Below, one piece after another: positions 11,151 through 19,458 of a stretch of DNA of 60,214 bases. The position numbers and the translations under genes were made by a program. Below the pieces are notes generated by a model. It was given only the letters and a program-made list of their open reading frames with translations, was not told the origin of the DNA and made no database searches. This stretch comes from Phycisphaerales bacterium (GTDB lineage Bacteria; Planctomycetota; Phycisphaerae; Phycisphaerales; UBA1924): the NCBI GenBank assembly GCA_019750095.1, contig JAIEOW010000037.1, positions 1 to 60,214 on the forward strand, given 5' to 3'. Numbering within the stretch: the stretch's first letter is position 1; every line of letters starts with the position of its first letter.

Positions 11151-11246
11151 GGGAACAGAATGACGCAGCGGCGTGGTTCGGGAGCGGAGCCCGGACCATC
11201 GCATGCGGACGATTGATGTTGAACGGGCGATGTCCAGGAGCACACC

Positions 11247-13490
11247 ATGGGCGGCAGCAACGGGCATTCATACACGGGCGGATTCGGAGCCAACGGCCTG
11301 CATGCGATGCGGGATCAGGCGATCGCGGCGACGGCGGACTGGAACGTGAATCGCGGGGTGCACATGTCGGCCGCCAAGCGGCTGGACACGCTCTATGGCG
11401 CGGATGTCTTCAGCGAGCGTGTGATGCGTCAGCGTCTGCCCAAGGACGTGTTCAAGCGGCTGATGGAGACGATCAAGAAGGGCGCGAAGCTGGATGGTGA
11501 GCTTGCCGATGTCGTCGCCGCGGCGATGAAGGACTGGGCGATCGAGAATGGTGCGACGCACTACACGCACTGGTTCCAGCCGCTGACGGGGCTGACGGCC
11601 GAGAAGCACGACAGCATGGTCGTTCCCGATGGGCATGGCGGGATGCTGTTTGAGTTTTCGGGTTCGGCGCTGGTGCAGGGCGAGCCGGATGCGTCGAGCT
11701 TTCCGTCGGGCGGGCTGCGGGCGACGTTTGAGGCCCGCGGGTATACGGCGTGGGATCCGACGTCGCCGGCGTTTCTGACGCGATCGGATTCCGGCGTGGT
11801 GACGCTGTGCATTCCGACGGCGTTTGTGTCGTGGAATGGCGAGGCGCTGGACAAGAAGACCCCCCTGCTGCGTTCGATCGATGCGCTGAGCCAGCAGGCG
11901 ATGCGGATTCTGAAGATCTTCGGGACCGACAAGGGCGTGACGCGGGTGAACACCACGCTTGGGCCGGAGCAGGAGTACTTCCTGATCGATCGGCAGTTCT
12001 ACTTCAAGCGGCCCGATCTGCTGGTGTGTGACCGCACGCTGTTTGGCGCGCGGCCGCCCAAGGGGCAGCAGCTTGAGGACCACTATTTCGGCGCGATCCC
12101 CGCGCGGGTGCTGGCGTTCATGGATGAGGTGGAGCGCGAGCTGTATCGGCTGGGCGTTCCTGTGAAGACTCGGCACAACGAGGTGGCCCCGGCGCAGTAC
12201 GAGATCGCGCCGATCTTTGAGCAGGCCAACGTGGCGTGCGATCACCAGATGCTGGTGATGGAGACGCTCAAGCGCGTCGCGGTGCGGTATGGCCTGCAGT
12301 GCATCCTGCACGAGAAGCCGTTTGCGGGGATCAACGGATCTGGCAAGCACAACAACTGGTCGATGTCGACGGACACGGGCGTGAATCTGCTGGATCCGCG
12401 TGCGGAGACGCACTCGAACATGCAGTTTCTGACGTTCCTCTGCTGCGTGATCCGTGCGGTGGATCTGAACGCCGATCTGCTGCGGGCCTCGATCGCGAGC
12501 GCGAGCAACGACCATCGGCTTGGGGCCAACGAGGCACCGCCGGCGATCATCTCGATCTTCCTAGGCGACATGCTTACGGACATCATCGAGCAGCTTGAGA
12601 AGGGCGGGACGAAGCGGACGATCAAGGGCGGGACGATCGATCTCGGCTCGCGGATGCTGCCGTTGATTCCACGTGACTCGGGGGACCGCAACCGCACGAG
12701 TCCGTTTGCGTTTACCGGGAACAAGTTCGAGTTCCGCGCTGTGGGCAGCACGCAGAGCTCGGCGTGGCCGAACACGGTTTTGAACACGATCGTCGCCGAG
12801 AGCATCGATCATGTTGCGACGCAGCTTGAGAAGACCATCGGGAAGAATCCGAGCGAGGCCAAGGTGCTGGCGGCGGTCGGTGCGCTGCTCAAGAAGCTGA
12901 TCAAGCAGCACAAGCGGGTGCTGTTCAGCGGCGACGGGTACACGGAGGAGTGGCACAAGGAAGCGGCGAAGCGCGGCCTGCCGAACTTCAAGGACACGGT
13001 CGAGGCCCTGCCGGTGCTGAAGAGCAAGAAAGCGCAGGACATTTTCCGCAAGTACAAGGTGATGACCCCACCGGAGACGACCAGCCGGGCGGCGATCTTC
13101 ATCGAGAAGTTCAACAAGCAGGTGTCGATCGAGGCCGACACGATGATCCAGATGTGCCGCACGCAGATCATGCCCTCGGTGATCCAGCATCAGAAGCGGC
13201 TCGCCGAGACGGTGGCGGCGGCGAACGCGGCGAACACCGACGCCGACGTGGCCCGCGAGGAGCTGGATCGGTACGCGGAGATGATCCGCGAGCTGCGGAC
13301 CAAGCTGGAGAAGCTGGAGCACGCGGTGGAGCACCACGACGCCGACATGTGGGCGCATGCCAAGCACATCAAGCAGGCGGTGCGTCCGGCGATGGGCGAG
13401 CTGCGCGAGATCGTGGACGAGCTGGAAGGCGTGACGAGTGCGGACCTGTGGCCGCTGCCGACGTATCGGGAGATGTTGTTTATTCGATAG
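11247..13490 (+). CDS. glnN: Type III glutamine synthetase
   Basis: Forms glutamine from glutamate, ammonia and ATP. The 747-residue length and sequence fit GSIII (GlnN), not the 450-residue GSI. Visible GSIII blocks include the N-terminal domain with '[20 protein letters not shown]' and '[20 protein letters not shown]', the metal/glutamate site region '[12 protein letters not shown]', '[18 protein letters not shown]', and '[13 protein letters not shown]'. A helical C-terminal region ends the protein. The enzyme would be a cytoplasmic dodecamer. The ATG is preceded by CCAGGAG. It is divergent from the XRE-cupin gene across about 250 bases. A terminator follows directly. Confidence 0.96.
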   Translation: MGGSNGHSYTGGFGANGLHAMRDQAIAATADWNVNRGVHMSAAKRLDTLYGADVFSERVMRQRLPKDVFKRLMETIKKGAKLDGELADVVAAAMKDWAIENGATHYTHWFQPLTGLTAEKHDSMVVPDGHGGMLFEFSGSALVQGEPDASSFPSGGLRATFEARGYTAWDPTSPAFLTRSDSGVVTLCIPTAFVSWNGEALDKKTPLLRSIDALSQQAMRILKIFGTDKGVTRVNTTLGPEQEYFLIDRQFYFKRPDLLVCDRTLFGARPPKGQQLEDHYFGAIPARVLAFMDEVERELYRLGVPVKTRHNEVAPAQYEIAPIFEQANVACDHQMLVMETLKRVAVRYGLQCILHEKPFAGINGSGKHNNWSMSTDTGVNLLDPRAETHSNMQFLTFLCCVIRAVDLNADLLRASIASASNDHRLGANEAPPAIISIFLGDMLTDIIEQLEKGGTKRTIKGGTIDLGSRMLPLIPRDSGDRNRTSPFAFTGNKFEFRAVGSTQSSAWPNTVLNTIVAESIDHVATQLEKTIGKNPSEAKVLAAVGALLKKLIKQHKRVLFSGDGYTEEWHKEAAKRGLPNFKDTVEALPVLKSKKAQDIFRKYKVMTPPETTSRAAIFIEKFNKQVSIEADTMIQMCRTQIMPSVIQHQKRLAETVAAANAANTDADVAREELDRYAEMIRELRTKLEKLEHAVEHHDADMWAHAKHIKQAVRPAMGELREIVDELEGVTSADLWPLPTYREMLFIR

Positions 13491-13517
13491 GCATTGGGCA
13501 TCAGGCACTGGGTATCA
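13490..13517 (+). repeat. Heptamer tandem repeat (GGCACTG-like, 4 units)
   Basis: Four consecutive 7-base units: GGCATTG, GGCATCA, GGCACTG, GGTATCA, starting at the last base of the glnN stop codon. The same type of 28-base array occurs inverted at 15999-16026. It resembles the short tandemly repeated repetitive (STRR) heptamers known in cyanobacteria. Confidence 0.75.
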
Positions 13518-13535
13518 GTGGAAGGCAAGAGAACA

Positions 13536-13574
13536 GAGGCGCGAAGGGTCAACCCTTCGCGCCTCTTTGTTTTT
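13536..13574 (+). terminator. Rho-independent terminator of glnN
   Basis: A 13-14 bp perfect GC-rich stem (GAGGCGCGAAGGG / CCCTTCGCGCCTC) with a four-base loop, followed by TTTGTTTTT. One of the strongest terminators in the window. Confidence 0.92.
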
Positions 13575-13589
13575 GGGTACGCTGCGGTG

Positions 13590-14735
13590 ATGCGAATCTG
13601 GATGTTGATCGTGCTTGGGTTGATGGTGATGGGGCTTTCCGCTTGTGCTCGCGGAAGGGCGGGCCATGAGCTGGCTCGCCGCGGCGAGGAGATGGTCGTC
13701 TGTGGGCGGCTGTTTCATGTTGGTGCGCCGGTGGTGCTGTGGACGGATCCGGGTGGATACGACGCGTATCGCACGGAGAAGCGGTTTGTGCCGTGGGCGA
13801 AGGCGGCGTTTGCGGCGGGTGACAAGGCGGTTGGCACGCCGGCGCGGTATGGGGTGCGGTTTGCGCCGAGGCCACCTTTTAAAGAGGGCGAGCCGCTGGA
13901 CTATGCACCGCTGAGCGAGGATGAGTTCGAGCGCGTGCGCGGCGGAGGTTGGGACCTTGATCTCCTGCGCCAGCACGTCGATCAGTTCGTGCTGCACTAC
14001 GACGTCTGCGGCGTCAGTCGGCAGTGCTTCCGCATTCTGCACGACATGCGCGGGCTGAGCGTGCACTTCATGCTCGACATTGATGGGACGATCTATCAGA
14101 CGATGGACGTGAAGGAACGCGCGTGGCACGCGACGATCTCGAACGATCGATCGGTGGGGATCGAGATCGCGAACATGGGGGCGTATGGGCGGGATGAGAA
14201 GGACCCGCTTGCTTTGTGGTATGAGCCGGACCCGGCGGGCTGGGAAGGCGGGGGCGGCGAAAGCGAGAATGGGCTTGGCGGTGGGCGTGAGCGTGCTGGC
14301 ACGAGTCACCCCTCCACTCCAGCCACGATCACGATCCCGCCACGGCTGGATGGCGGGGGTGTGCGCAGCCCGGGGACGTACTTCTCATCGCGGCCGATGC
14401 CGGTGATCGGAACCATCCACAATCGCCCGCTGCGGCAGATGGATCTGACGCCGGAGCAGTATCGATCATTGATCAAGCTGACGGCGGCGTTGCATGTGGC
14501 GCTGCCGAAGATCACGCTGGACTATCCGCGTGATGAGCGGGGCATGCTGCTGACGCGGGACCTTTCCCGTCAGGAATGGGAGGCGTTTCAAGGCGTGCTT
14601 GGGCACTTTCACATTCAGAAGGACAAGGTGGATCCGGGACCTGCGCTGCAATGGGACACGCTGATCAACGGGGCGCGGCGAGAACTGGGGATGAAGCGTG
14701 TTCCGGAGGGTGATCCGAACGGCATGCCGCGATGA
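13590..14735 (+). CDS. N-acetylmuramoyl-L-alanine amidase, AmpD/PGRP type, lipoprotein
   Basis: A zinc amidase expected to cleave the lactyl-amide bond between MurNAc and the peptide stem. The start at ATG 13590 gives a lipoprotein signal (MRIWMLIVLGLMVMGLSAC, lipid on Cys19), so it acts in the periplasm. Amidase_2 features are present: 'QFVLHYD' (first zinc His), 'SVHFMLDIDGTIYQTMD', 'RAWHATISNDRSVGIEI', and the C-terminal 'GHFHIQKDKVDPGPALQWD' carrying the last ligands and Lys. Between the third and last blocks there is an insertion of about 70 residues, Gly-rich and low in complexity, followed by a normal segment. Its role may be wall recycling or remodelling. Confidence 0.88.
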   Translation: MRIWMLIVLGLMVMGLSACARGRAGHELARRGEEMVVCGRLFHVGAPVVLWTDPGGYDAYRTEKRFVPWAKAAFAAGDKAVGTPARYGVRFAPRPPFKEGEPLDYAPLSEDEFERVRGGGWDLDLLRQHVDQFVLHYDVCGVSRQCFRILHDMRGLSVHFMLDIDGTIYQTMDVKERAWHATISNDRSVGIEIANMGAYGRDEKDPLALWYEPDPAGWEGGGGESENGLGGGRERAGTSHPSTPATITIPPRLDGGGVRSPGTYFSSRPMPVIGTIHNRPLRQMDLTPEQYRSLIKLTAALHVALPKITLDYPRDERGMLLTRDLSRQEWEAFQGVLGHFHIQKDKVDPGPALQWDTLINGARRELGMKRVPEGDPNGMPR

Positions 14736-14834
14736 TGTGCTGGTCAACAGTGGTCGAGCGACTTGAGGGCGCGGAGCCGCGGCGTCGAGCGGGCGACTTG
14801 GTGCATGTCGTGTTGAAAGACCGTCAAGATTTGA

Positions 14835-15908
14835 TCAGCAGCCGGCGAACCAGGCGTTGAGGAAAGCGAAGATGTCCGACGGCGTGATGCCATCTGCGCC
14901 ATCAAAGTCGGCGCTGGGCTCGGAAGCGAACCAGGCGTTCAGAAATGCGAAGAGGTCTTCAACGGTGATGTCGCCGGACTGATTGATGTCGACGGCATCG
15001 CAGCTGGGCGTGAGCGCGTCGAGATAGAACGACCAGTTGGATGGGCCAATCGCCGACAGAAGCGGGATGGTCTCATGACCTATACCCGGGTAGATGTTGA
15101 ACGTGTGCGCAACGCCGAGCGTGAGCAGGTGATTGTGGAAGTCGATGTTGGGCGGCAGCACGCTGTCATCTCCGCCCACGGCGATGCGGAAGAGCACGTT
15201 ATTGCTGGCGAGCGCCGGGGCGTGCAGCGTCGCGAGTGTTGTGGGGTTGGCGGCAACGACCAGCGCGGGATCGTTGTTCCACACATCTTCGAAGATCATG
15301 TCGCGACGTGCGGGTGGCACGTGGGCGTCGGGCGGCGCATTGGGGAAATCCAGTTGCATCGGGCCGGCGGCGAGCATCGAGATGCCGCAGAAGAGGGCGC
15401 TGTGCCGAATGCCGAGACGGCCCGTGCCGTATCCGCCCATGCTGAAGCCCTCGAGGATTCGGCCCTTGGGCGCGGCGATGGTGCGGAAGTTCGCATCAAC
15501 GTGCGGGATGAGTTCGTTGATGATGACGGTTTCGATCGGCGTTGAACCGTCGGCGGCGTCGCAGTACATGCCGAAGGGCATGCCGTTGGGAAAGACGATG
15601 ATCATGGGCGGCAGCAGGCCGAGGGCCATCGCGTTGGAAAACCAGCCGGACATGGGTGCGATGCCCGCCGTCGCGGAGCCCGAGCCGTGGAGCCAGTACA
15701 GCACGGGGAAGCGGCGCGTCGGCTGAAGGTCGTAGGCGGGTGGGGTATAGATGTGGAAGCTGACGGTCGTGTTGGCGGCCGCACTTTGAAAGGTGCGATA
15801 CTGCACGCGCGGCGCAGTGACGGGCGTCGTCGTCCACTGGGCCAAAGCGGGGGCGGCGGAAAGGAAAGGGATGACGACGAGCGACGCGAAGAACCGGAAA
15901 CGCGGCAT
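14835..15908 (-). CDS. Secreted alpha/beta-hydrolase (esterase D type) with C-terminal dockerin-like tail
   Basis: A 357-residue exported esterase. Starting at ATG 15908 gives a clean signal peptide (residues 1-24, ending ALAQ). The hydrolase domain (about 35-295) matches the esterase D/FrmB/feruloyl-esterase family: 'RRFPVLYWLHGSG' oxyanion region, nucleophile elbow GFSMGG (Ser156), and a late His in 'IYPGIGHET'. From about residue 303 follow two EF-hand-like repeats, 'DINQSGDITVEDLFAFLNAWF' and 'DGADGITPSDIFAFLNAWFAGC', ending at a terminal Gly-Cys. This module is very common on exported proteins of Phycisphaerae and resembles dockerin type I; its function (sorting or anchoring) is not established here. 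Confidence 0.88.
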   Translation of the reverse strand: MPRFRFFASLVVIPFLSAAPALAQWTTTPVTAPRVQYRTFQSAAANTTVSFHIYTPPAYDLQPTRRFPVLYWLHGSGSATAGIAPMSGWFSNAMALGLLPPMIIVFPNGMPFGMYCDAADGSTPIETVIINELIPHVDANFRTIAAPKGRILEGFSMGGYGTGRLGIRHSALFCGISMLAAGPMQLDFPNAPPDAHVPPARRDMIFEDVWNNDPALVVAANPTTLATLHAPALASNNVLFRIAVGGDDSVLPPNIDFHNHLLTLGVAHTFNIYPGIGHETIPLLSAIGPSNWSFYLDALTPSCDAVDINQSGDITVEDLFAFLNAWFASEPSADFDGADGITPSDIFAFLNAWFAGC

Positions 15909-15998
15909 GAGCGGGGCCTCCGGCGAGCAGAACGATTGAGCGGGTGCGGTATTGCAACCCCCGTCTCCCTTCGCCTTCACCTCTGCCCTCTGCCTTGC

Positions 15999-16026
15999 TG
16001 ATGCCCAGTGCCTAGTGCCCAGTGCC
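15999..16026 (-). repeat. Heptamer tandem repeat (4 units, inverted)
   Basis: On the minus strand this reads GGCACTG, GGCACTA, GGCACTG, GGCATCA: four heptamers, exactly 28 bases, the same length as the array after glnN but in opposite orientation. It lies between two exported-protein genes. Confidence 0.75.
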
Positions 16027-16034
16027 TTCTTCCT

Positions 16035-16202
16035 TCAACACCCGGCAAACCAGGCGTTGAGGAAGGCGAAGATGTCAGCGGCGTCGATCGCGCCGAGGCC
16101 GTCGAAGTTGGCGCGGGGGTCTTGGGGGGTGGCGAACCAGGCGTTGAGGAAGTCGAAGATGTCGGCGGAGTTGAGGGTGGCGGAGCAGTTGAAGTCGGCG
16201 GG
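16035..16202 (-). pseudogene. Dockerin-like C-terminal module cut off by an in-frame TGA
   Basis: On the minus strand, directly after the TGA that ends the propeller gene (16205-16203), the same reading frame continues for 55 codons as PADFNCSATLNSADIFDFLN and onward through a second repeat to FAFLNAWFAGC and a TGA at 16037-16035. These are the two EF-hand-like repeats and Gly-Cys terminus of the tail seen on the neighbouring esterase. It has no start codon or ribosome site of its own. The tail normally follows a Cys-Pro-Ala-Asp linker, so TGA for TGC is one base change. It is either a nonsense mutation, an error, or a read-through/recoded site. Confidence 0.7.
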
Positions 16203-17330
16203 TCAGAGCTGATTGCCAAACGACAAGCTCGCGAAGTATGCCGAGACGTTGCCGGCAACCCTGATGAAATCACCGCCCAAGAACATCTTGCCCGCACTCG
16301 GCAGGACCGCCAGAGCCAGAACGGAGACTGTGGTCCCCTCCACGCCCGAGCCAGTACCCAGCGCCGACCAGACCCCTGCACGAGGGTTGTAACGGGCGAT
16401 GCGGTTGGCCGCTATGCCCCCGGCGGTGCTGAAACTGCCTCCCACGATGACATCGCCACTCGGCAAAACAGTGAGGGAGTTCACGAAACTGCTCGTGCCG
16501 CTGCCAAGCGGTGACCAGACGTTCGTGTTCGGGTTGTAACGGGCGATGTTGTGAGCCGTCAATCCTCCGGCGGTGGTGAAGGTACCGCCCACGATCACGT
16601 CGCCACCCGGCAGCACAGCGAATGCCCTGACGATGTTGTTGGTCCCACTCCCCACCGCTGACCAGACCCCTGTGGTCGGGTTGTACCGGGCGATGTTATT
16701 GGCGATCACACCCCCGGCGGTGGTGAACTCACCACCCACGATCACGTCGCCATCCGGGAGCAGCGCAAAGGCGAAGACCTCTGGGGTGGGTCCGCCCAAG
16801 CCGCTTCCCAAGGCCGACCAACTCCCCGTGCTCAGATTGTATCGGGCAATGGGGCCGCTTGGCACGCCCCCGGCGGCGAGGAAGTCACCACCCACGATCA
16901 AGTCTCCACCCGGAAGCACCGCAATCGCGCTCACGGCGCTACTTGTCCCGCTGCCCAGTGCCGACCAGGTGCCAGTGGTCGGGTTGAATCTGGCGATGCG
17001 GTTGGCCGCTACGCCTCCTGCATTGGTGAAGAAGTCTCCGCCCACAACGATTTGCCCGTCCGGAAGTACGGCGAGCGCGTTCACCCCGACGTCCACTCCC
17101 GGGAGAGGTGTGCCTGGCAACCACTGCCCGGGGCAGCCCCACCCAACCTGAGCGCGGGCTGCCGGGATGATGGACAGGGTCAAGAGCATCGCCAGTACCG
17201 CAGCCAACCCGGCGAACTTGGGCGATATGACGGAGTTCTGCGCGTCGGGAGAGACGCACCCTGAGTGATCCAAGAAACTCTCGCGTATTTTCACTCCTGC
17301 CGCGCACTCTTTGAGTCCGCCCGCGTTCAT
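16203..17330 (-). CDS. Exported beta-propeller protein of repeated 'ARYNPTTGxWSALGSG' modules
   Basis: A secreted protein with a hydrophobic signal segment (KFAGLAAVLAMLLTLSI, cleaved near AARAQ) followed by about six tandem modules of some 50 residues. Each has the pattern 'NxIARYNPxTGxWSALGSG...V.AxAVLPxGDVIVGGxFTTAGG', a kelch/delta-60-like propeller blade. It is probably an extracellular binding or structural protein. The start is uncertain: ATG 17330, GTG 17294 and TTG 17273 are all in frame and lie in or next to a 21-base repeat. It ends at a TGA at 16205-16203, immediately followed in the same frame by a dockerin-like tail, so the product may originally have been 56 residues longer. 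Confidence 0.75.
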   Translation of the reverse strand: MNAGGLKECAAGVKIRESFLDHSGCVSPDAQNSVISPKFAGLAAVLAMLLTLSIIPAARAQVGWGCPGQWLPGTPLPGVDVGVNALAVLPDGQIVVGGDFFTNAGGVAANRIARFNPTTGTWSALGSGTSSAVSAIAVLPGGDLIVGGDFLAAGGVPSGPIARYNLSTGSWSALGSGLGGPTPEVFAFALLPDGDVIVGGEFTTAGGVIANNIARYNPTTGVWSAVGSGTNNIVRAFAVLPGGDVIVGGTFTTAGGLTAHNIARYNPNTNVWSPLGSGTSSFVNSLTVLPSGDVIVGGSFSTAGGIAANRIARYNPRAGVWSALGTGSGVEGTTVSVLALAVLPSAGKMFLGGDFIRVAGNVSAYFASLSFGNQL

Positions 17331-17382
17331 TCCAACTCCGCTCGCACTCACTTTAACTCCGCCCGGACGTGCTCCAACTCCA
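17293..17382 (-). repeat. Degenerate tandem repeat with an exact 21-base period
   Basis: The motif A(C/G)TCC recurs at 17293, 17314, 17335, 17356 and 17377 (plus-strand coordinates), exactly 21 bases apart, in a CGCG/CGCC-rich context. On the minus strand each unit contains GGAGT. A period of 21 is seven codons: one minus frame reads a heptad-like 'VEQLRLELEHVRAELK' before a stop, another reads Gly-Val repeats. It covers the putative start of the propeller gene. Confidence 0.65.
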
Positions 17383-17782
17383 GCCGCAGTTGCTCCACCC
17401 GCCGCGTGATTCGGACCTTGTGGGGCGGACGAAACGCGCAGGATTAGCGTTTTAAGGATGGGTGGGAGGCGCAATGCGCGAACGGTCGCCGAAGAACTGG
17501 CTCGCGGGGGCCGAATGGAGTCCGAGTATGGGCAAGAGGTATGCATGTTGCGCGGGTGCTCCCTGACGTTGTCTCATTGGAACACCCATCCGAGAGACTG
17601 TCAAGAGCTTTGCCGCGATGGGCGTGTGAATCTGCTGACTTTCACACCTGGGGCCGCCGCAATCTCTGAGCGAGGGGCGACCGAAGAGGACGGCGACCCC
17701 GTGTACACGCTTTCAGAAAAACACATCGACCCTTTTCAATGCATCGAAAACCCACCACCCATGGCCTTGGTATCCTCTGCCC

Positions 17783-19306
17783 ATGCTGAAACTCGACTAC
17801 GCCAACATGCTGTCTGATCGCGTCGGTGAACACGGGCTGGATGCGGCCCATCTGGACCCGCGGGGGGATGAAGCCGCGGGGGTTGCGGCGCTCACGCGGA
17901 AGCTGGTGTCGACGCGCGGAAAGGGGTGGGAGCGGTGGCGGGATCTGCATCGCGACCCCATGCGCTCGGAGCATGTGAGCGCGATCAAGGGGTATGTCGA
18001 GAAGAGTCGGGGCAAGTTCGACAATCTGGTGGTTCTGGGCATCGGCGGCTCGGCGCTGGGCAACATCGCCCTGCAGGGGGCGCTGAATCCTTCGACGTAC
18101 AACCTGAAGGAACCGGGAGTCGGGAATCGGGAGTCGGGAGTCGGGTCTCAAACCCGAATCCCAAATCCCGATTCTCGATTCCCGACTCCCGATTCCCGCT
18201 CCTCCCTCCCCCGCATGTTCGTCGTCGACAACGTCGACCCCGCGTACTTCGGCGGCGTGCTGAACTATGTGCTCAGCGTTGATCCCAAGCTCGAGCGCAC
18301 GCTGTTCAACGTCGTGAGCAAGAGTGGCGAGACGGCCGAGACGGCGGCGCAGTTCATGGTCATCCGCGATCTGCTCAAGAAGCATGGGCGGAAGGGCGCG
18401 GATCATGTCGTCGCCTGCACCGATCCCGCCAAGGGCACCATGCGGCAGATCTGCAACCAGGAAGGGTACTTCACGCTGCCCGTGCCCGATGGCGTCGGCG
18501 GACGCTTCAGCGTGCTCAGCCCCGTCGGGCTCTTGAGCGCGGCGATGTGCGGGATCGACATCGACGGGCTGCTGGATGGGGCCGCCGACATGGATGAACC
18601 GTGCGGGCGCGAGGACATGACGAAGAATCCGGCGGCGATGCTGGCCTATTTGCTCGTGGAGCTTGGGCAGACCAAGGGCAAGGTCAACCACGTGATGATG
18701 CCGTATTGCAACGCGATGTACCTGCTCGCCGACTGGTATCGCCAGTTGTGGGCCGAGTCGCTGGGCAAGAAGAGCGATCTGACCGGCGAGACGGTGTATG
18801 CGGGCTTTACACCGATCAAGGCGCTGGGGACGACGGATCAGCACAGCCAGGTGCAGCTCTATCGCGAGGGGCCGAACGACAAGGCGTTTGGGTTTCTTGA
18901 GCTGGCCGAGGAGGGGTGGAAGAGCATTCCGGGCGGCGTGGGCGACGCGAACGTGCAGATCCCGACGGGCTTGAACGTCGAGGCGATCAAGTATCTTGAG
19001 GGCAAGAGCATGGCCGCGCTGTTGCATGCCGAGAAGCAGGCGACGGAGTATGCGCTTTTGGAGAGCCAGCGGCCGAACTTCACGATCACGTTCCCGAAGC
19101 TGGACGCGCGGCACGTCGGGCAGTTCATCATGCTGTGGGAGATGGTGACGGCGTATGCGGGGCTGATGCTGAATATCGATGCCTATGACCAGCCAGCAGT
19201 GGAGCTTGGCAAGCAGGCGACGTTCGGGCTGATGGGCCGAGCGGGGTACGAGAAGCACCTGAAAGCGGTGGAACAGGCCCTGGCGCCAACGAAGTACGTG
19301 ATCTGA
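17783..19306 (+). CDS. pgi: Glucose-6-phosphate isomerase
   Basis: Interconverts glucose-6-phosphate and fructose-6-phosphate in glycolysis/gluconeogenesis. Two SIS folds are visible: 'NLVVLGIGGSALGNIALQGAL' in the first, then 'FNVVSKSGETAETAAQFMV' (phosphate-binding loop), 'GVGGRFSVLSPVGLLSAAM' and 'LGTTDQHSQVQLYREGPNDK' with the catalytic His region. The protein is 507 residues against about 450 for this (Bacillus/Chloroflexi-like) branch. Part of the excess is a 28-residue in-frame insertion (residues 111-139, Gly/Ser/Arg/Pro-rich) encoded by an 84-base palindromic heptamer repeat. It lies just before 'RMFVVDNVDP', at a loop between conserved segments, so activity may be kept. The ATG has only a weak ribosome site. 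Confidence 0.93.
   Translation: MLKLDYANMLSDRVGEHGLDAAHLDPRGDEAAGVAALTRKLVSTRGKGWERWRDLHRDPMRSEHVSAIKGYVEKSRGKFDNLVVLGIGGSALGNIALQGALNPSTYNLKEPGVGNRESGVGSQTRIPNPDSRFPTPDSRSSLPRMFVVDNVDPAYFGGVLNYVLSVDPKLERTLFNVVSKSGETAETAAQFMVIRDLLKKHGRKGADHVVACTDPAKGTMRQICNQEGYFTLPVPDGVGGRFSVLSPVGLLSAAMCGIDIDGLLDGAADMDEPCGREDMTKNPAAMLAYLLVELGQTKGKVNHVMMPYCNAMYLLADWYRQLWAESLGKKSDLTGETVYAGFTPIKALGTTDQHSQVQLYREGPNDKAFGFLELAEEGWKSIPGGVGDANVQIPTGLNVEAIKYLEGKSMAALLHAEKQATEYALLESQRPNFTITFPKLDARHVGQFIMLWEMVTAYAGLMLNIDAYDQPAVELGKQATFGLMGRAGYEKHLKAVEQALAPTKYVI
18115..18198. repeat. Palindromic heptamer array inserted inside pgi
   Basis: 84 bases, equal to 12 x 7, made of GGGAGTC/GGGAATC units on the left arm and their complements (GATTCCC/GACTCCC) on the right arm, joined by GGGTCTCAAACCC. 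The arms can pair into a long hairpin. Because 84 is divisible by 3, the pgi reading frame is preserved. Confidence 0.85.
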
Positions 19307-19458
19307 CAGACTTTTGCGAGAAAAGCCGAGAACATGAAGGGTGCTCGGGGCGGATTTCGGATGGTCGTGCGACGGGCCAAGGCGCTGTGCCATGGTCCGA
19401 GCGAACGCCGGGGCTGCTTGCTGATAAGCACGCCTCTTTGCACACAGGAGTTTCCGCC

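Noticed and set aside
11268..12515. 415-codon open frame antisense to glnN
   Set aside because: Arg/His-rich shadow typical of high-GC antisense frames; glnN is certain.
17458..17817. 119-codon frame overlapping the pgi start
   Set aside because: Overlaps the pgi start in another frame, no conserved pattern or ribosome site; the region 17547-17782 is treated as intergenic with nothing else seen.
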